Shown: positions 26,190 through 35,270, counted from the stretch's first letter. The stretch is DNA of 64,000 nt from Faucicola mancuniensis (GCF_046523945.1 NZ_CP171363.1:1240001-1304000); one strand, 5' to 3'. The notes: generated by a model from the sequence alone, not told the origin. Numbers and translations: made by a program.

Positions 26190-27479
26190 ATGAAAGTATA
26201 TAACAAAATCGCGCTTGCGATTCTAGCTTCTAGTGCCGCTGCTACTGCATCTGCTGGCGTAACTGTAACCCCATTAATGTTGGGCTATCATGTATCTAAC
26301 GATATCTCTGACACTGCTAAAAAACAACGTGGTACTTTAGATGCTGGTACTCAAACTGTTCTAAGCACTCAAGTAGCTAATGACCCTAAAATTAGTGGTC
26401 GTGGTAACGGTGTTGCATTAGACAGCGATTTGTATGTAGGTGCAGGTATCGGTATTGAGTTAACTCCAACTATCGCATTAGAGCTTGAATACGGCGAAAA
26501 AAATACTGACGCTTATGCAAATGAAGTTTCAAAAAATGCTGGTTTAGATTTTGACGCAAAACAAAAAATGTACTCAGGTAACGTTACCGTTGGTACAGAA
26601 ACTTTCACAGGTTATACTAACAGCCCATTCAAACCATACGTATTAGTTGGTGCGGGTGTGTCTGATATCTCTGTAAAAAACAAAAAAGCTTACACTAAAT
26701 CAAACGGTCAAAATGTTGCAGCAGGTACTGAAGTTGCAGAATCTAAAGATACAATTGGTAACTTAGGTCTAGGTGCTTACTACCGTATCAACGATGCATT
26801 AAGCCTACGTGGTGAAGCACGTGCTATCCACAACTTTGACAACAACTGGTGGGAAGGCATGGCATTGGCTGGCTTGAACGTTGTTCTAGGTGGACACTTA
26901 GCACCAGCAGCAGCTGTTGTTGAGCCAACAGTTGTACCAGTTGCACCAGTTGCACCAACTATCGTAGCTGAAGGCGACGAAGACCAAGACGGCGTAGTAG
27001 ATAGCCTAGACCAATGTCCAGGCACACCATTAAATGTCGTTGTTGACGCACAAGGCTGCCCACAACAATTGGTAACAGATGACCAATTACGTATGGAATT
27101 GCGTGTATTCTTTGACAATGACAAAACTATCATCAAAGACCAATACAAACCAGAAATCCAAAAAGTTGCAGAAAAAATGAATGAATATCCAAATGCAACT
27201 GCTGCGATTGAAGGTCATGCTTCTAAAAACTCTAAACGTTCAAGTGCAAAATACAACCAACGTTTATCAGAAGCTCGTGCAAACGCAGTTAAAGGCGTGT
27301 TAGTGAACCAATTCGGTATTAACCCAGCACGTATCAGCACAGTAGGTTATGGTTTTGACCGTCCAATCGCTGACAATGCGACTAAAGAAGGTCAAGCAAT
27401 GAACCGTCGTGTATACGCAACTATCTCTGGTAACAAAACTCAAACAGTTACCCAAACTAAAGATATGAACGTACAATAA
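26190..27479 (+). CDS. ompA: OmpA-family outer-membrane porin
   Basis: A 429-residue outer-membrane protein with a signal peptide (MKVYNKIALAILASSAAATASA, cleavage before GVTV). An eight-stranded barrel domain runs to about residue 240, then a Pro/Val/Ala linker, a calcium-type repeat (DEDQDGVVDSLDQCPGTP) and a C-terminal OmpA domain that holds peptidoglycan (YNQRLSEARANAV). The usual GHTD motif reads GHAS, so the conserved Asp that binds diaminopimelate is Ser345. GGAGG precedes the ATG. Codon use suggests high expression. A strong terminator follows. Confidence 0.93.
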   Translation: MKVYNKIALAILASSAAATASAGVTVTPLMLGYHVSNDISDTAKKQRGTLDAGTQTVLSTQVANDPKISGRGNGVALDSDLYVGAGIGIELTPTIALELEYGEKNTDAYANEVSKNAGLDFDAKQKMYSGNVTVGTETFTGYTNSPFKPYVLVGAGVSDISVKNKKAYTKSNGQNVAAGTEVAESKDTIGNLGLGAYYRINDALSLRGEARAIHNFDNNWWEGMALAGLNVVLGGHLAPAAAVVEPTVVPVAPVAPTIVAEGDEDQDGVVDSLDQCPGTPLNVVVDAQGCPQQLVTDDQLRMELRVFFDNDKTIIKDQYKPEIQKVAEKMNEYPNATAAIEGHASKNSKRSSAKYNQRLSEARANAVKGVLVNQFGINPARISTVGYGFDRPIADNATKEGQAMNRRVYATISGNKTQTVTQTKDMNVQ

Positions 27480-27498
27480 TCTTTAGCATGAGAAACCA

Positions 27499-27530
27499 GA
27501 AAAGCTACCCCTTGAACGGGTAGCTTTTTT
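27499..27530 (+). terminator. intrinsic terminator after ompA
   Basis: AAAGCTACCC and GGGTAGCTTT pair around CTTGAAC and are followed by a run of T. It ends 32 bases before the typA start and is why a longer typA frame beginning at 27529 was not used. Confidence 0.9.
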
Positions 27531-27561
27531 GTTATTTTATAAAATTTATCAAGAGAAATTT

Positions 27562-29403
27562 ATGTCAGATTCTATCAAAAATCTTCGCAATATTGCGATT
27601 ATTGCCCACGTTGACCATGGTAAAACCACTTTGGTTGACAAACTTCTACAACAATCAGGTACTTTTGGTGAGCGTGCCGCCGAGGTTGAGCGTGTGATGG
27701 ACTCAAACGCCCTAGAGCAAGAGCGTGGGATTACTATTTTAGCCAAAAACACTGCAATCCGTTGGACCAATCCAAAAGACGGTCAAGAATACCGTATTAA
27801 TATCGTGGATACCCCCGGTCACGCCGACTTTGGTGGCGAAGTTGAACGTGTGATGTCGATGGTGGACTGTGTTCTATTGCTGGTTGATGCGGTTGATGGT
27901 CCTATGCCACAGACACGTTTTGTTACATCAAAAGCCTTTGCGCGCGGCTTAAAACCAATTGTTGTGATTAACAAAATTGACAAACCATCGGCACGTCCAG
28001 ACTGGGTGATGGACCAAGTGTTTGATTTGTTTGATAATTTGGGTGCAACCGATGAGCAGTTGGATTTTCCGATTGTTTATACATCAGCGATGAACGGCAT
28101 TGCAGGATTAGAGCCTGACGCATTGGCGGAAAATATGCAACCGTTGTTTGAAACGATTGTCAATGTGGTAGAACCACCGCACGTGGATACCGAGGGCCCG
28201 TTCCAAATGCAAATTTCTAGCCTTGATTATGACAATTTTAAAGGTTTAATCGGTATCGGTCGTATTCAACGTGGCTCGGTAAAAACCAACACGCCTGTAA
28301 CCGTGATTGACAAAGAAGGCAACAAACGCAATGGTCGTATTTTGCAAATCATGGGTTATCACGGTCTGGAGCGTATTGAAGTGCCGATGGCACAAGCAGG
28401 TGATATCGTGTGTATCACAGGTATTGATGCGTTAAATATCTCGGACACGATTTGCGACCCACAAAATGTCGAAGCCTTACCAGCGTTAAGCGTTGATGAG
28501 CCGACTGTTTCGATGACTTTCCAAGTAAACAACTCACCATTTGCAGGTAAAGAAGGCAAATTCGTGACTTCTCGTAATATCCGTGAACGTCTTGAGCGTG
28601 AATTGATTCACAATGTGGCGTTGCGTGTGGAAGATACCGACAGTCCTGATAAATTTAAAGTGTCTGGTCGTGGCGAATTGCATTTATCGGTATTGATTGA
28701 AAATATGCGTCGTGAAGGTTTTGAACTTGGCGTTTCTCGTCCAGAAGTGATTGTACGTGAAGTTGATGGCGAAAAACAAGAACCGTATGAAAACGTGATT
28801 TTTGACGTTGAAGAACAACATCAAGGTGCGGTAATGGAACAAATGGGATACCGTAAAGGCGAACTAACCAATATGGAAGTGGACGGCAAAGGTCGTATCC
28901 GTATTGAAGCGGTCGTGCCGTCTCGTGGTCTGATTGGTTTTCGTTCAGAGTTTTTGACCTTGACATCAGGTACAGGGATTATGACTTCAAGTTTTTCACA
29001 CTATGGTCCTGTCAAAGCGGGCGAAGTGGCAAAACGCCAAAACGGTGTGTTAATATCGATGGTGACAGGTACGGTGTTAGGCTATGCCTTGTTCAACCTA
29101 CAAGACCGTGGACGTATGTTCGTGTCGCCACAAACCGAAGTATACGAAGGCATGATTGTCGGTCAAAACTCTCGTAGCGATGACATGGTGGTAAACCCAA
29201 CCAAAGCCAAACAGCTGACCAACGTGCGTGCAAGTGGTACAGACGATGCGATTATTTTAACGCCACCAATTATCTTTACGTTGGAACAAGCGTTAGAATT
29301 TATTGAAGATGATGAATTGGTTGAAGTTACGCCAAAATCTATCCGTCTGCGTAAAAAACACTTGACCGAAAACGACCGTAAACGCAACAGTCGTGGTAAT
29401 TAA
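27562..29403 (+). CDS. typA: ribosome-associated GTPase TypA/BipA
   Basis: A translational GTPase that binds the ribosome and aids 50S assembly and stress growth. G1 is AHVDHGKTT, the switch region has RGITI, G3 is DTPGHADFGGEVER, and G4 is NKID. Elongation-factor-like domains and the BipA-specific C-terminus follow. The ATG at 27562, with AAGAGA upstream, gives 613 residues, the normal length. Confidence 0.97.
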   Translation: MSDSIKNLRNIAIIAHVDHGKTTLVDKLLQQSGTFGERAAEVERVMDSNALEQERGITILAKNTAIRWTNPKDGQEYRINIVDTPGHADFGGEVERVMSMVDCVLLLVDAVDGPMPQTRFVTSKAFARGLKPIVVINKIDKPSARPDWVMDQVFDLFDNLGATDEQLDFPIVYTSAMNGIAGLEPDALAENMQPLFETIVNVVEPPHVDTEGPFQMQISSLDYDNFKGLIGIGRIQRGSVKTNTPVTVIDKEGNKRNGRILQIMGYHGLERIEVPMAQAGDIVCITGIDALNISDTICDPQNVEALPALSVDEPTVSMTFQVNNSPFAGKEGKFVTSRNIRERLERELIHNVALRVEDTDSPDKFKVSGRGELHLSVLIENMRREGFELGVSRPEVIVREVDGEKQEPYENVIFDVEEQHQGAVMEQMGYRKGELTNMEVDGKGRIRIEAVVPSRGLIGFRSEFLTLTSGTGIMTSSFSHYGPVKAGEVAKRQNGVLISMVTGTVLGYALFNLQDRGRMFVSPQTEVYEGMIVGQNSRSDDMVVNPTKAKQLTNVRASGTDDAIILTPPIIFTLEQALEFIEDDELVEVTPKSIRLRKKHLTENDRKRNSRGN

Positions 29404-29440
29404 TTGAACAAATTAATTAAGAATATCTAAAAAATAAATA

Positions 29441-29472
29441 AAAAATAGCTTGTCAATGCAAGCTATTTTTTA
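29441..29472 (+). terminator. intrinsic terminator after typA
   Basis: AAAATAGCTTG and CAAGCTATTTT pair around TCAATG, with T residues after. It lies 38 bases past the typA stop. Confidence 0.85.
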
Positions 29473-29606
29473 TAATATGATCCGTTATTTATTCATTTGA
29501 TAATTTTGAAAACAGTGAATTTATAATTTTCAATTAAAAATGTGATAACAAAAATTTTTTTCACATACAACAAACACAAAACAACCTTAGGTTGGGGTAT
29601 TTTCTT

Positions 29607-30038
29607 ATGAGTATATTACAAGAATTTAAAGAATTTGCGGTAAAAGGCAATGTGATGGATTTGGCTGTCGGTGTGATTATCGGTGGTGCGTTCGGTAAAA
29701 TCACCACGTCATTGGTTGAAGATGTAATTATGCCAATCATCTCTGCGATTATGGGCGGTAAGATTGATTTTACCAATATGTTTGTAGTGTTGGGGAATGT
29801 TCCAGAAGGCACAGCGATGACCTACGAAGCCCTGAAAGCCGCCGGTGTGCCAGTGCTTGCCTATGGCAATTTTATCACCATTGTGATTAATTTTATCATT
29901 TTGGCATTTATCGTATTTATGTTGGTAAAAGGCATGAATAAAATGCGTAAACAAGCAGAAGCCGAGCCAGAAGCACCAGCAGAGCCAAGTGAAGAAGTAT
30001 TGTTACTGCGTGAAATCAGTGCCAAACTTAGCAAATAA
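29607..30038 (+). CDS. mscL: large-conductance mechanosensitive channel MscL
   Basis: A pentameric inner-membrane channel that opens under hypo-osmotic stretch. It has the amphipathic start MSILQEFKEFAVKGN, helix 1 with MDLAVGVIIGGAFGKI, and helix 2 around FITIVINFIILAFIVFMLVKGMN. The C-terminal bundle ends EVLLLREISAKL. It has 143 residues from the ATG at 29607, chosen because the family starts at this MSxxxEFKEF motif; an in-frame TTG at 29592 is less likely. Confidence 0.97.
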   Translation: MSILQEFKEFAVKGNVMDLAVGVIIGGAFGKITTSLVEDVIMPIISAIMGGKIDFTNMFVVLGNVPEGTAMTYEALKAAGVPVLAYGNFITIVINFIILAFIVFMLVKGMNKMRKQAEAEPEAPAEPSEEVLLLREISAKLSK

Positions 30039-30068
30039 TAACAAGTTATTGTTGATTATCAAAGCTCA

Positions 30069-30103
30069 AAAACCCTTAAAGTCATTGCTTTAAGGGTTTT
30101 ATT
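30069..30103 (+). terminator. intrinsic terminator after mscL
   Basis: AAAACCCTTAAAG and CTTTAAGGGTTTT pair perfectly over 13 bp around TCATTG, followed by a T-rich stretch. Confidence 0.9.
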
Positions 30104-30151
30104 TTGGCAAAATATTCATCAAAATCAACTTAATAGAACCATGAGAAAAAT

Positions 30152-31447
30152 ATGACACAGCACGTGATAGTGCTAGGTGCGGGCGTTGTGGGTGTAACGA
30201 CCGCTTGGCAACTGGCACAAGCAGGCTTTAGCGTTACCGTGATTGAGCAAGAAAGTGGGGCTGGGCTACAAACGTCTTTTGCCAATGGTGGACAAATATC
30301 GGTTTGTCATGCAACGCCGTGGGCAAATCCTAGCACCCCGATGAAAGCATTAAAATGGCTATGGCAAGAAGATGCCCCCTTGTTATTTCGTTGGCAACGT
30401 TTGTTTGGACGAGATTTTGATGCGGATTTATGGCGATGGGGTTGGCAGTTTTTACAACAATGTCAATCAATAAATGCCGATAAAAACTTGGTGCAAATGG
30501 TTAATTTGGGTCTGTATTCTAGACAAATTTTGACAAAAGTGCGAGAGCAAACCCACATTGATTACGATTGTTTAACCAAAGGCATTATGCACTTTTACAC
30601 CGATAAAAAAGAGTTTGAGCAAGCCCATGCTCCGACCGAACGTATGCGACAGTTGGGTTGTGACCGTGAAATTATCAGCGTGAAACAGGCGATTTTGCTA
30701 GAGCCTGCCCTTGCCAGTTGTGCCGACAATTTGGTTGGTGCGACTTATACCGCCCTTGATGAATCAGGCGATGCCAAAAAATTTACCCAAGAGCTTGCCA
30801 AACATTGCCAAAATCAAGGCGTTCAATTTTTGTTTAATCATCAGATTGAACGACTTTTATTTAAAAATCAACAAATTACAGGGGTAAAAGTTGTTACTGA
30901 ACAACAAAGCCAAGTCTTAACTGCCGACAAATATGTGTTGGCGATGGGCAGTTATAGTCCATTTTTGGTAAAAGATTTGGGCGTGCATTTGCCGATTTAT
31001 CCTGCCAAAGGCTATTCTGCGACTTATCCTGTCGTGGATAAAGACAAAACCCCCTATGTCAGTTTGATTGATGATGAGTATAAATTGGTTTATTCACGGC
31101 TAGGTGAACGCTTGCGGGTGGCAGGGACGGCAGAGTTTAATGGTTTTAATTTGGCATTAAATGCGGTGCGTTGTCAAGCAATTAGCCGTAGAGTACAACA
31201 AGTATTTGGTAATGTGGTGGATTTTTCACAGCCAAATTTTTGGACAGGCTTGCGACCGATGACACCGTCCAATGTGCCAATTATTGGGCGTGCGGTCAAT
31301 GCTCAAGGGCGGATTGACAATCTGTATCTGAATACTGGACATGGTACGCTGGGTTGGACGCATTCAAACGGCTCAGCAAAGGCAATGAGTGATATTTTGT
31401 TGGGCAAAAAGCCTGATGTGGATTTTAATTTTGTCGGTTTAACATAA
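30152..31447 (+). CDS. dadA: D-amino acid dehydrogenase DadA-like
   Basis: A FAD enzyme that oxidatively deaminates D-amino acids (for example D-alanine) at the inner face of the membrane and feeds electrons to the respiratory chain. The Rossmann start is VIVLGAGVVGVTTAWQLA. The DadA marks TSFANGGQIS and HATPWANP follow, as do TGLRPMTPSNVPIIGR and LNTGHGTLGWTHSNGS near the C-terminus. Its 431 residues are normal. No dadX racemase is adjacent. It converges on the PhoR-like gene. Confidence 0.93.
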   Translation: MTQHVIVLGAGVVGVTTAWQLAQAGFSVTVIEQESGAGLQTSFANGGQISVCHATPWANPSTPMKALKWLWQEDAPLLFRWQRLFGRDFDADLWRWGWQFLQQCQSINADKNLVQMVNLGLYSRQILTKVREQTHIDYDCLTKGIMHFYTDKKEFEQAHAPTERMRQLGCDREIISVKQAILLEPALASCADNLVGATYTALDESGDAKKFTQELAKHCQNQGVQFLFNHQIERLLFKNQQITGVKVVTEQQSQVLTADKYVLAMGSYSPFLVKDLGVHLPIYPAKGYSATYPVVDKDKTPYVSLIDDEYKLVYSRLGERLRVAGTAEFNGFNLALNAVRCQAISRRVQQVFGNVVDFSQPNFWTGLRPMTPSNVPIIGRAVNAQGRIDNLYLNTGHGTLGWTHSNGSAKAMSDILLGKKPDVDFNFVGLT

Positions 31448-31458
31448 AATTTACGCCA

Positions 31459-32466
31459 TTATTTTGGAAAAATAATGCTAAAGGTTGAGCTTTTGCCAAT
31501 TTGAGATGTAATATGTAATTTTGCATGATGTTGATTTAATACATGCTTCACAATCGCCAATCCCAAACCCGTCCCACCTGTTTCACGGCTACGTCCGCTA
31601 TCCACACGATAAAACCGCTCGGTCAGCCGTTCAATGTGTTCAGGTGCGATACCGATACCGTTATCCGACACGCTAAAATGGTAGCCATCGGCTTGTTCCG
31701 TCCAACGGATATGAATTTCACCGCCTTTGGGCGTGTATTTAATGGCGTTGGTGATAAGATTATTTAATGCACTTGTTAGATAATCTTCATAACCTTGTAG
31801 GTGGGCTTGGCTGTCAATTTCCAAATGAATGAGATGTTCAAAATCACGATTTTGGGCTTGGGCATCGTCAAACAACTGGGTCAAAAGTCTTGGCATATCA
31901 ATTTCTTTCATCTCGCCAAGGTTGTTGTCATTTTCAAGTTTTGACAACAGCAACAAATCGTTGATGATATTTTTCATGCGTAAACTTTGTTGCGACATTT
32001 GTGAAAACGCCCGTTGCCAGCGTGGTTCAAGGTCTGGCTGTTCGCTAAAAGTTTCAAGATAACCCATTAGCACCGTCAAAGGCGTGCGTAATTCGTGCGA
32101 TACATTGGCAACAAAGTCTTTTCGCATGGTGTCAAGCTGTTGGTGTCGTTCGCTAAGCTCTTGTTTTTCTTGGGAAATTTTTTGGATTTTTAGGGCGGAT
32201 TTTTCAAAAAAAGGGTTTAAACCGATTTTGTTGTCTAACTGATTTTCCGAATTGTCCAAAAATTTTTGCAAATGTTGTAATTGATAAAATAGAAAAATGC
32301 AAAAAATACCGAAACCTAGACTAAAACTCAGCGTCAAAGCAAATAATAAGCCAGAAATTTGCCAATTTTTGCAAAAAAATGCCAAAATTAAGCCAAAACA
32401 TAGCGAAATTGCGATGACAATGCCAAAGTTTTTCCATAAATAGGTGGTTAAGGTGCGTTTTGCCAT
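31459..32466 (-). CDS. PhoR-like sensor histidine kinase
   Basis: A membrane histidine kinase of 335 residues: two helices near residues 15-65, a short coiled region, the HisKA motif FVANVSHELRTPLTVL, and the ATPase boxes NNLITNAIKYTPKGG, DNGIGI and GGTGLGLAIVKHVL. The sequence around the phospho-His is that of PhoR, the phosphate sensor, but the PAS domain of E. coli PhoR is missing and no phoB is adjacent. The start at 32466 was chosen because the membrane segments begin there; the frame is open to 32700 but overlaps rlmH on the other strand. The signal sensed is unknown. Confidence 0.8.
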   Translation of the reverse strand: MAKRTLTTYLWKNFGIVIAISLCFGLILAFFCKNWQISGLLFALTLSFSLGFGIFCIFLFYQLQHLQKFLDNSENQLDNKIGLNPFFEKSALKIQKISQEKQELSERHQQLDTMRKDFVANVSHELRTPLTVLMGYLETFSEQPDLEPRWQRAFSQMSQQSLRMKNIINDLLLLSKLENDNNLGEMKEIDMPRLLTQLFDDAQAQNRDFEHLIHLEIDSQAHLQGYEDYLTSALNNLITNAIKYTPKGGEIHIRWTEQADGYHFSVSDNGIGIAPEHIERLTERFYRVDSGRSRETGGTGLGLAIVKHVLNQHHAKLHITSQIGKSSTFSIIFPK

Positions 32467-32558
32467 TTTTATTATCAGCCAAAAGGTGAAAAAGATAGCA
32501 TGATGATACGGTTTTTTTGTTACAATGCCATGAAATTTTTTCAAAAATGGGAGAGATG

Positions 32559-33053
32559 ATGAAAGCGAGAATTTTAGCCGTGGGGCAAAAAATGCCGACA
32601 TGGGTGCAAACGGGTTTTGACGATTATTATAAACGTATTCAACCCATGCTTGCAACCGAAATGGTGGAAATCCCAGCGAGCAAACGTGGCAAAAATCCAT
32701 CGGCGAGCGAGCTTGAAAAATATGCCATTACTGAAGGCGGTCTGATTTTGCAAGCCCATGCCAATGCCAAGCGAGAGCGGTTGATTTGCCTTGATGTGCG
32801 TGGCAAAAACCTGTCCACCGAAGATTTGTCCGACAAAATCAGCGAATCCATGCAAATGGGCGATGATATGGCGTTTGTGATTGGTGGGGCGGACGGCTTG
32901 TCAAAAGATGTGTTGGCAAAGGCGGATTTTAAGTGGTCGTTGTCAAATTTGACTTTGCCACACCCCTTGGTGCGAGTGTTGTTGATGGAGCAGTTGTACC
33001 GAGCGATGACGATTATCCATCATCACCCGTATCATCGTGGTGATTATTTTTAA
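32559..33053 (+). CDS. rlmH: 23S rRNA (pseudouridine1915-N3)-methyltransferase RlmH
   Basis: A SPOUT-family methyltransferase that methylates pseudouridine 1915 in 70S ribosomes. The marks are the trefoil-knot region FVIGGADGLSKDVLAKA and the C-terminal LPHPLVRVLLMEQLYRA and HHHPYHRGDYF, which are nearly invariant in the family. It has 164 residues. The ATG at 32559 is preceded by GGGAG at 5 bases; an ATG at 32556 is equally in frame. Confidence 0.97.
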   Translation: MKARILAVGQKMPTWVQTGFDDYYKRIQPMLATEMVEIPASKRGKNPSASELEKYAITEGGLILQAHANAKRERLICLDVRGKNLSTEDLSDKISESMQMGDDMAFVIGGADGLSKDVLAKADFKWSLSNLTLPHPLVRVLLMEQLYRAMTIIHHHPYHRGDYF

Positions 33054-33096
33054 CCTCAATCAATTCATTTGCTAAATCTTCAACACAAGGTTGCAT
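33013..33096 (-). CDS. possible 27-aa small protein after tyrS
   Basis: An ATG at 33096, 15 bases past the tyrS stop, has a very good ribosome site (AAGGAA, 5 bases away). It opens 27 codons: MQPCVEDLANELIEVKNN, then an acidic HHDDTGDDG tail. It overlaps the 3' end of rlmH in antisense, so the reading may be accidental. No family is recognised. Confidence 0.25.
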   Translation of the reverse strand: MQPCVEDLANELIEVKNNHHDDTGDDG

Positions 33097-33111
33097 ATTA
33101 TTTCCTTAAAA

Positions 33112-34320
33112 TCACTCAACCGTTACTTTCGCATACGCCTTTTTCCCTGCTTGGATAATCACCGTTTGCCCAGCTTTTAGCGAAAAACCTGTGTCCACGA
33201 TTTCATTATCCACTTTCACTGACTTGTTTTTCAAAAAGTCTTTGGCTTGAGCTGAATTTTTGACAAGCCCTGCTTGATTTAGCACTTGAACGATAAACAA
33301 TTGCTCTTCGCCATTTAAACTTAGCGTAACTTCTGGTAAATCAATCGGCAATTCACCGTCCGCTAAGCGATTGCCTGCCGATTTGTGGGCGTTTTCCGCC
33401 GATTCTTTATCATGAAAACGCTCAATCAATTCCAACGCCAAAATACGCTTAATCTCTTGCGGATTGCGACCGTTCGCCATTTCATCAAGCAAAGCATTCA
33501 CTTCGCTCATCGGTTTAAAACTTAACAACTCAAAATAACGAGCAATTAGCGTATCAGGCATAGACAGGATTTTTTGGTACATCATACCCGCAGGGTCATT
33601 GATACCGATGTAATTGCCGAGCGATTTGCTCATTTTTTGCACACCGTCTAAGCCTTCCAAAATTGGCATGGTAATACACACTTGTGGTTCTTGGTCGTAG
33701 CGAGATTGTAGCGTTCGCCCCATTAGCACGTTAAAGGTTTGGTCAGTACCACCAAGTTCCACGTCCGCTTTCATCGCAATGCTGTCATAGCCTTGCACGA
33801 GCGGATACAAAAATTCATGAATAGAAATCGGTGTTTGGCTTTCATAACGCTTTGAAAAATCATCACGCTCAAGCATACGAGAAACCGTCTGCTGACTTGC
33901 CAATGCAATCATATCGCCTGCCGACATTTTGCCAAACCAGTCTGAGTTAAACATAATCGTGGTTTTGCTTTTATCCAAAATTTTAAAAACTTGGTCGGCA
34001 TACGTTTGGGCGTTTGCTTTCACTTGCTCTTCAGTCAATGGCGGACGAGTGGCGTTTTTGCCCGATGGGTCGCCAATGCGAGCAGTGTAATCTCCAATCA
34101 AAAACAGCACTTCATGCCCCAAATCTTGAAAATGACGCAATTTATTTAGTACCACCGTATGCCCAAAATGCAAATCTGGGGCGGTCGGGTCCATGCCAAG
34201 TTTGACACGCAATGGGCGTTTGGCTTTGAGTTTTTTGATTAAATCTTCTTTAGAATAAATATCTTGCACGCCACGTTCAATTAGGGCTAATTGTTCTTCA
34301 ATCGGTAAAAAGTTGCTCAT
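33112..34320 (-). CDS. tyrS: tyrosyl-tRNA synthetase
   Basis: Charges tRNA-Tyr. A class I synthetase of 402 residues: the HIGH-type signature is HFGHTVVLNKL, the second is KMSKS in GVQKMSKSLGNYI, and an S4 RNA-binding domain forms the C-terminus (SAQAKDFLKNKSVKVDNEIV). The HFGH form and length match the TyrZ-like subclass rather than the E. coli type. A MITE-like element lies 29 bases upstream of the start. Confidence 0.96.
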   Translation of the reverse strand: MSNFLPIEEQLALIERGVQDIYSKEDLIKKLKAKRPLRVKLGMDPTAPDLHFGHTVVLNKLRHFQDLGHEVLFLIGDYTARIGDPSGKNATRPPLTEEQVKANAQTYADQVFKILDKSKTTIMFNSDWFGKMSAGDMIALASQQTVSRMLERDDFSKRYESQTPISIHEFLYPLVQGYDSIAMKADVELGGTDQTFNVLMGRTLQSRYDQEPQVCITMPILEGLDGVQKMSKSLGNYIGINDPAGMMYQKILSMPDTLIARYFELLSFKPMSEVNALLDEMANGRNPQEIKRILALELIERFHDKESAENAHKSAGNRLADGELPIDLPEVTLSLNGEEQLFIVQVLNQAGLVKNSAQAKDFLKNKSVKVDNEIVDTGFSLKAGQTVIIQAGKKAYAKVTVE

Positions 34321-34349
34321 AATGCACCTGTTTGTTTATTAAAAATTAA

Positions 34350-34445
34350 GAACCTGTATTCACAACATTACGCAGTAAAATTTTATATTTTTTTAATGGA
34401 TATTTGTTTTCTTTTTCATTGCAAAAACGTTGTGAATACAGGTTC
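34350..34445. mobile_element. MITE-like element with TAA target duplication
   Basis: A 96-base element with perfect 17-bp terminal inverted repeats (GAACCTGTATTCACAAC at both ends) is flanked by direct TAA repeats at 34347-34349 and 34446-34448. It codes for nothing. The 3-base TNA-type duplication and end structure are like IS5-family elements, so it is probably a non-autonomous derivative moved by such a transposase. Confidence 0.75.
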
Positions 34446-34495
34446 TAAGTAAAAATTGTGATTATTCTAACATAAATTGTTAAATAAAAACCAAA

Positions 34496-34525
34496 AAAAT
34501 AGCCACACTTTCGCATGGCTATTTT
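34496..34525 (-). terminator. intrinsic terminator after the ACP-like gene
   Basis: AAAATAGCCA and TGGCTATTTT pair over 10 bp, and a T-run follows on the minus strand. It lies about 40 bases beyond the stop of the ACP-like gene. Confidence 0.85.
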
Positions 34526-34562
34526 GTTAATTTTACAACAAGCTGATTTTACAAAAAACTGC

Positions 34563-34994
34563 TTATTTTAATTTTTTTAACGAAGTAACACGGCAGTCTT
34601 TATAAATAATTTCTGACGCTTCGTTTTGAATGCTCACATTGGCTTTGTGGTAGTTTGACAAAGTGAAATCATTGCTACCTTCGGTCATCAAGCTATAGTT
34701 ATTTTCATCGCCAAACACCGTATCTACGCTGTCTGAGCGGTCAAGGTTAATCGGCATAAAGCGGTTTTTGCCGTTGGCATAAATACTGGCATAAGTTGGC
34801 AATTTTTCAGCATTAAAGCCATAAGTTACTTTGGTTTTTTTGTTGCCTTGACATTGATAAGACACTTCACGTTTTAAAACGGTGCTTGCGTCCGCTTCAT
34901 GAGCGTCAGTCGCACTGTATTCTGCGTGGGCTGTGCCGACAAGGGCAGTCATGGTTAAAGCAGTTAAAGCGATGGTTTGTAGTTTCATGTTCAT
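34563..34994 (-). CDS. ACP-like surface protein / lysozyme-inhibitor fold
   Basis: A secreted 143-residue protein with a signal peptide (cleavage after THAHA-like AHA, before EYSATD). The mature part, with VSYQCQGNKKTKVTYGFN, TYASIYANGK, MPINLDRSDSVDT and a final KDC, closely follows the Neisseria adhesin complex protein. That protein has a lysozyme-inhibitor (MliC/PliI-like) fold and two cysteines forming a disulfide. It is likely periplasmic or surface-exposed and may inhibit host lysozyme. Met3 (34988) is better spaced from AAAAGG than Met1. It stands alone, between its terminator and the dcw cluster. Confidence 0.82.
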   Translation of the reverse strand: MNMKLQTIALTALTMTALVGTAHAEYSATDAHEADASTVLKREVSYQCQGNKKTKVTYGFNAEKLPTYASIYANGKNRFMPINLDRSDSVDTVFGDENNYSLMTEGSNDFTLSNYHKANVSIQNEASEIIYKDCRVTSLKKLK

Positions 34995-35270
34995 TACCTT
35001 TTAATTAATTTACCAAAAATTGTCATGCAAAAGCACAACGTAAAAATTAAGTTTTGTTAAACAATTTGCGTTTAATAACTTATGATATTATTTTAACAAA
35101 AAAAATTGGCAAAAATAGGGTAAAAAAGTAATGAATTGTTGCTAGGATAAGCAATTTTGTAAAAAAAGCGATTTTTTGACATAAATTGTTACATTTGACA
35201 CAATCAACAATAGGAAAGTTATTTTGAAACATTTATTTGAAAAAAAATCAACAAAAAACAAAGATTTTAC

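Noticed and set aside
27529..27561. Upstream in-frame start for typA
   Set aside because: It would begin inside the T-run of the ompA terminator; the ATG at 27562 gives the normal N-terminus.
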